A stretch of 64,000 nucleotides of DNA. It comes from Iodobacter sp025352645 (GTDB lineage: Bacteria; Pseudomonadota; Gammaproteobacteria; Burkholderiales; Chitinibacteraceae). A program made the translations under genes and the position numbers. The stretch's first letter is position 1. Each line of letters starts with the position of its first letter. This document shows positions 59,805 to 64,000 of this stretch, in pieces. The notes beneath the pieces were generated by a model. That model was not told the origin of the DNA, ran no database searches, and saw nothing but the letters and a program-made list of their open reading frames with translations. The DNA lies in assembly GCF_033446605.1 (NCBI RefSeq), contig NZ_JAWQUO010000007.1, positions 62,001-126,000 of the forward strand, read 5' to 3'.

Positions 59805-61721
59805 ATGCGACTTAATCGATATTTACTACTGGCTAGTGTGTTGCTCCAACCTGCCTATGCAGCAGTCTTGGGTGACTTGCAAGTTCGCTCGGCGCTGGGT
59901 GAGCGTTTTAATGCCAGAATAAATGTCGTTGCAAATGATGGGGATGAATTAGATAGCCATTGTTTTCGGCTAGTTGCAACTCAGGATGAGAATGTAGCCC
60001 ATCTACGGGCGCATTTATCTTTTGAAGCCAATGAAACGGGTGGCCAATTAGTATTGCGAGGGGATGAGCCCTTGCAAGAGCCCTTGGTCAATTTTTCGAT
60101 TCGGCTACGGTGCGCAAGTGAAAAAAGCGCCATTTTTCAACGTGATTACAATGTCTTGCTCGATCCACGCGAGTATAAGTCTAAGCGCAGCATAGAAGTA
60201 GCGGTGGCTTTGCCCACTATTCGTAGGCAGCTACCTGCTTTTGCAGGAATATGGCAAAGTCAGGAAGGGGATTCCGTAGAGCGCATTGCGCGGGCTTATT
60301 TCCCTCAAGATCGCGCCAAAAAAGCCCGCATGGTGGATGAGATTTACCGGCTGAATCCAGATCTTGCCCAAAATACCAATGCTAGATTGCCTATCAATAC
60401 CAATATCAAACTACCTGATCGTAATAGCGTATTGGCCAATGTGGCCGTTAGCCCTGAGGTGGCCCCTGCAAAAACGAGCCCTTCGCTCGCCTTAGCCCCA
60501 CAGCTTGCTAGAGATTCATTACAAATTGCTGTTCCACCTGCACTGCTTGCAAGCAGCGCAGGCTTTCATCTGCGTATGTCTGACTCTATTCTTGGGGCCG
60601 CTCGTAAATCTCAACTCAGCCCAGAAGAGAGCTTGCTTGCGCGTGAGCGTTTGCAGATTCTAGAGGCCGATGATCAAACGGCGCAGCTACTGCAATATAA
60701 ATATCAAATCACTCAGCTTGAAAAGCAACTGGCCTCCTTACAAGATGGGCATGCTTCAGCTTCAGACGTTGGTGTGGAAGCTTTGTCTCACCAAGAGGAG
60801 CGCAGCTGGCCTAGCCCATGGTGGCTGCTACTCTTGCTACTGCCGGTAATGTGGTGGCGTTTCCCGCGTCGCCAAATGAATAACGATTTAGATGCGTTTC
60901 CGCTTGGGCAAAGTACTTTTGCATCCATCGCTACGCCTGTAGCGATGTCTGATCGATTAAGAGAGGTCGTGCCTAGCCGTAATCAGGTGATGGGTATGGT
61001 CAATAATTTTTCTCAGGCGGCTTCTGATTGGAGCCGCGATGATATGGATGTGGTGCAGCCTAAAAATGTCTCGGAAGAAGCGCAGATGTTGCTGGATCAC
61101 GGCCTGATTACTCAGGCAATTAATTTATTGATCAGTGAAGTTGAGCAATACCCGAGCTCACTGGCGCTATGGATGAAGCTGTTTGATATTTACGTTAGCC
61201 AAGGGATGCGGCAAGATTTTCAAAACCGAGCGGTTGGTTTTAGGTTGCAGTTTTCTAGTGATAGCCTGTGGCAGCAGGTACAAAGCTTAGGGCGTAGTAT
61301 TGATGAAGATAATCCGCTTTATCTTTCTTTAGACGAAAAATTAAATCTACCTTTGGCATTGGATAAAGAAGCGGCACAAAATCGTGAGACGAGTGCTATC
61401 GAGCTGAGTGAGTTACCGCGTGATACCGCTTTCGCGTTTGCAACGGGCCCTTGGGATAATGAGCTAGACCAGCAATTTACATTGGATACTTTAGACATCC
61501 CCGCGCTAAAGGAAATTAGCTTTCCAGTAGAATTGCCACGGATCAATTTGGATGACTTCTTAAGTAGCGATCCCGCCTTGCAAACGGTGATTGGGCATTT
61601 AGAGCTGGAGAATATTCAGGCTGCTTGTAATGAGCTAGAGCAGCTGCTTTATCGAGGAACGATGGAGCAGCGCCAACTTGCCGTGAAGTGGCTGGATATT
61701 TTGATCCCTCTACAAATGTAA
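59805..61721 (+). CDS. fimV: FimV/TspA-like pilus hub protein
   Basis: 638 residues from ATG 59805; the frame opens at 59760 within pilU. Signal peptide (1-20), FimV N-terminal domain starting LGDLQVRSALGERFNARI, a LysM-like segment around GDSVERIARAYFPQDRAKKARMVDEIYRLNP, a coiled coil, a single membrane span (WWLLLLLLPVMWW), and a cytoplasmic acidic part with a TPR-like repeat (LLDHGLITQAINLLISEVEQYP) and a FimV C-terminal-like end. Homologues FimV, HubP and TspA anchor polar proteins and tune cAMP or pili. It is shorter than FimV (~900). Co-transcribed with pilU. Confidence 0.85.
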   Translation: MRLNRYLLLASVLLQPAYAAVLGDLQVRSALGERFNARINVVANDGDELDSHCFRLVATQDENVAHLRAHLSFEANETGGQLVLRGDEPLQEPLVNFSIRLRCASEKSAIFQRDYNVLLDPREYKSKRSIEVAVALPTIRRQLPAFAGIWQSQEGDSVERIARAYFPQDRAKKARMVDEIYRLNPDLAQNTNARLPINTNIKLPDRNSVLANVAVSPEVAPAKTSPSLALAPQLARDSLQIAVPPALLASSAGFHLRMSDSILGAARKSQLSPEESLLARERLQILEADDQTAQLLQYKYQITQLEKQLASLQDGHASASDVGVEALSHQEERSWPSPWWLLLLLLPVMWWRFPRRQMNNDLDAFPLGQSTFASIATPVAMSDRLREVVPSRNQVMGMVNNFSQAASDWSRDDMDVVQPKNVSEEAQMLLDHGLITQAINLLISEVEQYPSSLALWMKLFDIYVSQGMRQDFQNRAVGFRLQFSSDSLWQQVQSLGRSIDEDNPLYLSLDEKLNLPLALDKEAAQNRETSAIELSELPRDTAFAFATGPWDNELDQQFTLDTLDIPALKEISFPVELPRINLDDFLSSDPALQTVIGHLELENIQAACNELEQLLYRGTMEQRQLAVKWLDILIPLQM

Positions 61722-61748
61722 TGGCCTTGGCTAGGGTATTCATACTGA

Positions 61749-62070
61749 CCTGATGATGTTTCTTGCTCAGCCTATGTAAATAGATTTTTTAGACCCGTAC
61801 TCTATTTTTGTAGGACGGGTGCAACCCAATCCTATCAACTTAGACACACCATGTAGGGTGGGCAAGGCGGTTTATCTTGCCCACGCGGATACGCGGCGTG
61901 GGCAAAGAACGCGCCCACCCTACGATGTTTTAAATGCTTGCAATAGTGCAATCCAAGCTGAAGCCTGTGTAACAATTAAAACATTTCCCTTAAGTTGATA
62001 GGATTGGGGTTGCAGGCCCATATGCGCTAAAAAAGTGATATAGAACCTTAATACCCTGATTTTTTTGCTT
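61749..62070. mobile_element. Degenerate MITE-like / nested repeat region, copy 3
   Basis: Begins CCTGATGATGTTTCTTGCTCA, related to the MITE end of copy 2, and shares the CCTATGTAAAT-G/A-G/A-TTTTTTAGA block with copy 1. An internal unit 61820-62014 is bounded by TGCAACCCAATCCTATCAACT and its near-exact complement. No matching right-hand terminal repeat is seen, so it looks decayed. The remaining bases to 62348 contain the peroxiredoxin promoter region, in which no clear OxyR site was found. Confidence 0.55.
61853..61923. repeat. Nested palindrome GTAGGGTGGGC...GCCCACCCTAC
   Basis: Outer arms 61853-61863 and 61913-61923; inner arms TTGCCCACGC (61877-61886) and GCGTGGGCAA (61896-61905). Same family as 16047-16079. 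Would form a strong cruciform or RNA hairpin downstream of the fimV-like gene. Confidence 0.75.
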
Positions 62071-62348
62071 AGCGCCAGCAAACCAATTTATTGGCGTTGA
62101 ATGCCGTTGACGCGGCAAGAGCGAGCAAGGGCTTGGTTTTGCTGAGGTGCCCGCTTTTATGCAACATAGCCATGATGTAAAGATCGCCTCATTCATTGAT
62201 AGGTGGTTAAAATATCTAATACAGTTACCATCAAGATGTCATTGAGAAAAGCTATCATCAAGATGAACTTTGTTGATTGGACAAAGTCGAATGTATTAGC
62301 CCAAAATACCTGTGGTTATTTTTTAGTCTTAAATAAAGGAGCATCAAC

Positions 62349-62954
62349 ATGGCCGTACTCGTTGGTAAAAGCGCACCAGATTTCACAGCAGCAGCCGTTT
62401 TAGGTAATGGCGAGATCGTAGATAGCTACAACTTTAAGGCAGCCACTGCCGGCAAATACGCCGTGGTGTTCTTCTATCCTCTAGATTTCACTTTTGTTTG
62501 CCCATCTGAGCTGATTGCGTTTGATCACCGTCTGGAAGAATTCAAAGCCCGTAATGTTGAAGTGATTGGCGTGTCGATCGACAGCCAGTTTACTCATGCT
62601 GCATGGCGCAATACCCCAGTAGAAAAAGGCGGCATTGGCCAAGTTGGCTACACCTTGGTTGCGGATACTAAGCATTTAATCTGCCAGGCTTACGATGTTG
62701 AGCTGGCAGCAGAAGGCGTTGCACTGCGCGGCTCTTTCCTGATTGATAAAAATGGCGTTGTACAGCACCAAGTTGTGAACAACTTGCCACTGGGCCGTGA
62801 TATTAGCGAAATGCTGCGTGTAGTTGATGCGCTGCAATTTACTGAAGAGCACGGTGAAGTTTGCCCAGCAGGCTGGAACAAAGGTAAAGCAGGTATGAAG
62901 GCTGACGCTGCTGGCGTTGCTGATTACTTGGCTAAGAATGCTAAAGATCTATAA
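62349..62954 (+). CDS. 2-Cys peroxiredoxin (AhpC/Prx type)
   Basis: 201 residues. Peroxidatic Cys51 in FYPLDFTFVCPSE, conserved Trp/Arg region, the GGIG motif (KGGIGQVG) and resolving Cys172 in GEVCPAGW. Reduces hydrogen peroxide, organic peroxides and peroxynitrite. GGAG lies eight bases before the ATG. No AhpF or thioredoxin-reductase gene adjoins, so the electron donor is elsewhere. Single gene with its own terminator. The C-terminus lacks an obvious YF pair after the resolving Cys, which in this family often goes with resistance to over-oxidation. Confidence 0.94.
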   Translation: MAVLVGKSAPDFTAAAVLGNGEIVDSYNFKAATAGKYAVVFFYPLDFTFVCPSELIAFDHRLEEFKARNVEVIGVSIDSQFTHAAWRNTPVEKGGIGQVGYTLVADTKHLICQAYDVELAAEGVALRGSFLIDKNGVVQHQVVNNLPLGRDISEMLRVVDALQFTEEHGEVCPAGWNKGKAGMKADAAGVADYLAKNAKDL

Positions 62955-62981
62955 GCGTATCGCTGACTAGATTAAGTAGAT

Positions 62982-63017
62982 AAAAAAGCCCATTAGCAGC
63001 TTGCTAATGGGCTTTTT
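62982..63017. terminator. Bidirectional terminator
   Basis: AGCCCATTAGCA-GCT-TGCTAATGGGCT perfect 12-bp stem, with an A run left and a T run right. Lies between the peroxiredoxin and the convergent chemoreceptor gene. Confidence 0.92.
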
Positions 63018-63035
63018 ACTGGGTGAAAGCTTTAA

Positions 63036-64000
63036 TTACTGATTCGATGTAATGACTTCTAAGCGTTGAGCCACATCGCGTACCGAGCTTGCTTGTTGCT
63101 CGGATGCATTCGAGATTTCGCTAATTAAATTACGCATCGCACCTACGTCTTGCACAATGCGTGCTAAGGCTTTCTCGGCGCTAACGGCTTTTTCTTCGCC
63201 AGCGGTCACGTCTTTTTCGCCTGAATTCATGGTGCCAACAGCACGTTCAATTTCGATTTGAATTGAGTGGATTAGCTCACCAATTTCTGCAGTGGCTTTG
63301 GCGGTGCGCTCAGATAATTTGCGCACCTCATCGGCCACTACCGCAAAGCCACGACCGGTGTCCCCCGCGCGGGCGGCTTCAATGGCGGCATTCAGCGCTA
63401 GCAGATTGGTTTGGTCGGCAATATCTTTGATCACACCCACAATCACGCCAATTTTATCGGATTGGGTATTAAGCTGACCGATAACGCCGGCGGTGGTGCG
63501 CACTAATACCGCTACATCACGCATTCCTTGGACTGCCCCTTCAACCACCACTTGGCCTTCGTTGGCGCTAGAAAAAGCGCTATTTCCCCGATTACTGGCC
63601 TCGCTGGTGGTATGGGCAACTTCATCAATGCTGGTGCTGACTTCCTCCATCGTGGAGGCAATGTAAGCCACCTGCTCATGTAGCTGGTTGGCTTTATTGG
63701 CGACGTCTTGCTGTAAATTTTCATGCTTAAGTTTGCTGGTGATATCTTCCCAGCAGGCAAGGTAGCATTTTACCTTGCTAGGATCTGTGGCATCCCAAAT
63801 GGGGAAAGCTTTGGTACGCAAGGTGATGCTACCCAGTGGAATATCAGCCACATGGGTGGCATTACGCGCGCCTGTCCCTAGTTTTTCTAAAATACGTCGT
63901 ACACGATCAGGGTCATGGTGAAAACGATGGATAGAGCCACCTTGTGCTGCAGTAGGGTCTGCGCCGCGTAAAACTTGGGTCATTTCTTGGCGATATTGCT
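63036..64000 (-). CDS. PAS-containing methyl-accepting chemotaxis protein, C-terminal part (cut by window edge)
   Basis: The reading frame stays open to position 64000, so the true start is outside; ~321 codons are visible. The right-hand part is the end of a PAS domain (IPLGSITLRTKAFPIWDATDPSKVKCYLACWEDITSKL), directly followed by the MCP signalling coiled coil. The hairpin tip is ALNAAIEAARAGDTGRGFAVVADEVRKLSERT. No HAMP or membrane segment lies between PAS and signalling domain, so it may be a cytoplasmic Aer-like receptor. It lacks a CheR/CheB pentapeptide at the C-terminus. Confidence 0.9.
   Translation of the reverse strand, partial: QYRQEMTQVLRGADPTAAQGGSIHRFHHDPDRVRRILEKLGTGARNATHVADIPLGSITLRTKAFPIWDATDPSKVKCYLACWEDITSKLKHENLQQDVANKANQLHEQVAYIASTMEEVSTSIDEVAHTTSEASNRGNSAFSSANEGQVVVEGAVQGMRDVAVLVRTTAGVIGQLNTQSDKIGVIVGVIKDIADQTNLLALNAAIEAARAGDTGRGFAVVADEVRKLSERTAKATAEIGELIHSIQIEIERAVGTMNSGEKDVTAGEEKAVSAEKALARIVQDVGAMRNLISEISNASEQQASSVRDVAQRLEVITSNQ

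Noticed and set aside
62200..62348. Possible OxyR site before the peroxiredoxin (GATAG...TATC and GCTATC words)
   Set aside because: Spacing does not fit the OxyR pattern (ATAG-N7-CTAT repeated); the half-sites are 11 bases apart rather than 9.

Overview
The window looks like chromosomal DNA of a betaproteobacterium of the order Neisseriales, and an Iodobacter/Chromobacterium-like relative fits best. This is inferred from gene content and order: ntrX-ntrY-DUF4390-rsmB-htpX-fmt-def opposite LysM-dprA-topA; rluD/pgeF divergent from bamD; tmk-holB-pilZ-tatD; and yggT-proC-yggS divergent from pilT-pilU-fimV. No phage, rRNA operon, CRISPR array or transposase gene is visible. All functional calls come from reading motifs and remembered family sequences; no database search was run.

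Layout. 1-6969 (minus): NtrYX two-component system, DUF4390 protein, RsmB, HtpX, formyltransferase and deformylase. 7111-14525 (plus): LysM protein, DprA, topoisomerase I and a GAF/PAS/GGDEF/EAL protein. 14596-21282 (minus): MFS transporter, PBP1C, ZIP transporter, PgeF, RluD. 21281-26293 (plus): BamD, a four-gene tRNA cluster (Ala-GGC, Glu-TTC, Arg-ACG, Glu-TTC), then tmk-holB-pilZ-tatD-MBL hydrolase. 26.3-36.7 kb is a looser accessory stretch. It holds an NMT1-like/PAS/GGDEF receptor bracketed by two inverted MITE-like elements, three GNAT acetyltransferases, a DJ-1/PfpI protein, a small ORF, a glutaredoxin-like protein, an Ivy-type lysozyme inhibitor, ChaA, a PEP-CTERM protein and RquA, the rhodoquinone-forming methyltransferase. 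36.7-43.2 kb: RhlE, DbpA and a large MASE1/CHASE hybrid kinase. 43.4-54.9 kb: GntR-type repressor, TrpS with a putative attenuator leader, MoeB, a small conserved-looking protein, CtpA-EnvC-GpmI, an ArsR-type regulator, TlpA-DsbD-CutA and FxsA. 55.0-64.0 kb: YggT-ProC-YggS, PilT-PilU-FimV, a 2-Cys peroxiredoxin and a truncated chemoreceptor.

How the genes work together. Several themes recur. Surface motility and c-di-GMP: PilT, PilU, a FimV/TspA-like hub, PilZ, two GGDEF proteins and a chemoreceptor. Envelope maintenance: BamD, PBP1C, EnvC, CtpA, PgeF, LysM protein, HtpX, DsbD and Ivy. Translation start and RNA maturation: Def/Fmt, RsmB, RluD, RhlE, DbpA, TrpS and tRNAs. RquA suggests rhodoquinone-dependent anaerobic respiration.

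Most notable observations: (1) a complete-looking Trp attenuator in front of trpS: a 25-codon leader ORF with one Trp codon, mutually exclusive hairpins, and a near-consensus Fur-box-like palindrome over the probable promoter; (2) a MITE-like family with 12-16 bp perfect terminal inverted repeats flanking a c-di-GMP receptor gene in opposite orientation; (3) an RquA with a non-canonical SAM motif; (4) a 45-codon ORF with a strong ribosome binding site before a GNAT gene; (5) two divergent gene pairs (rluD/bamD and cutA/fxsA) whose start codons share one CATG.
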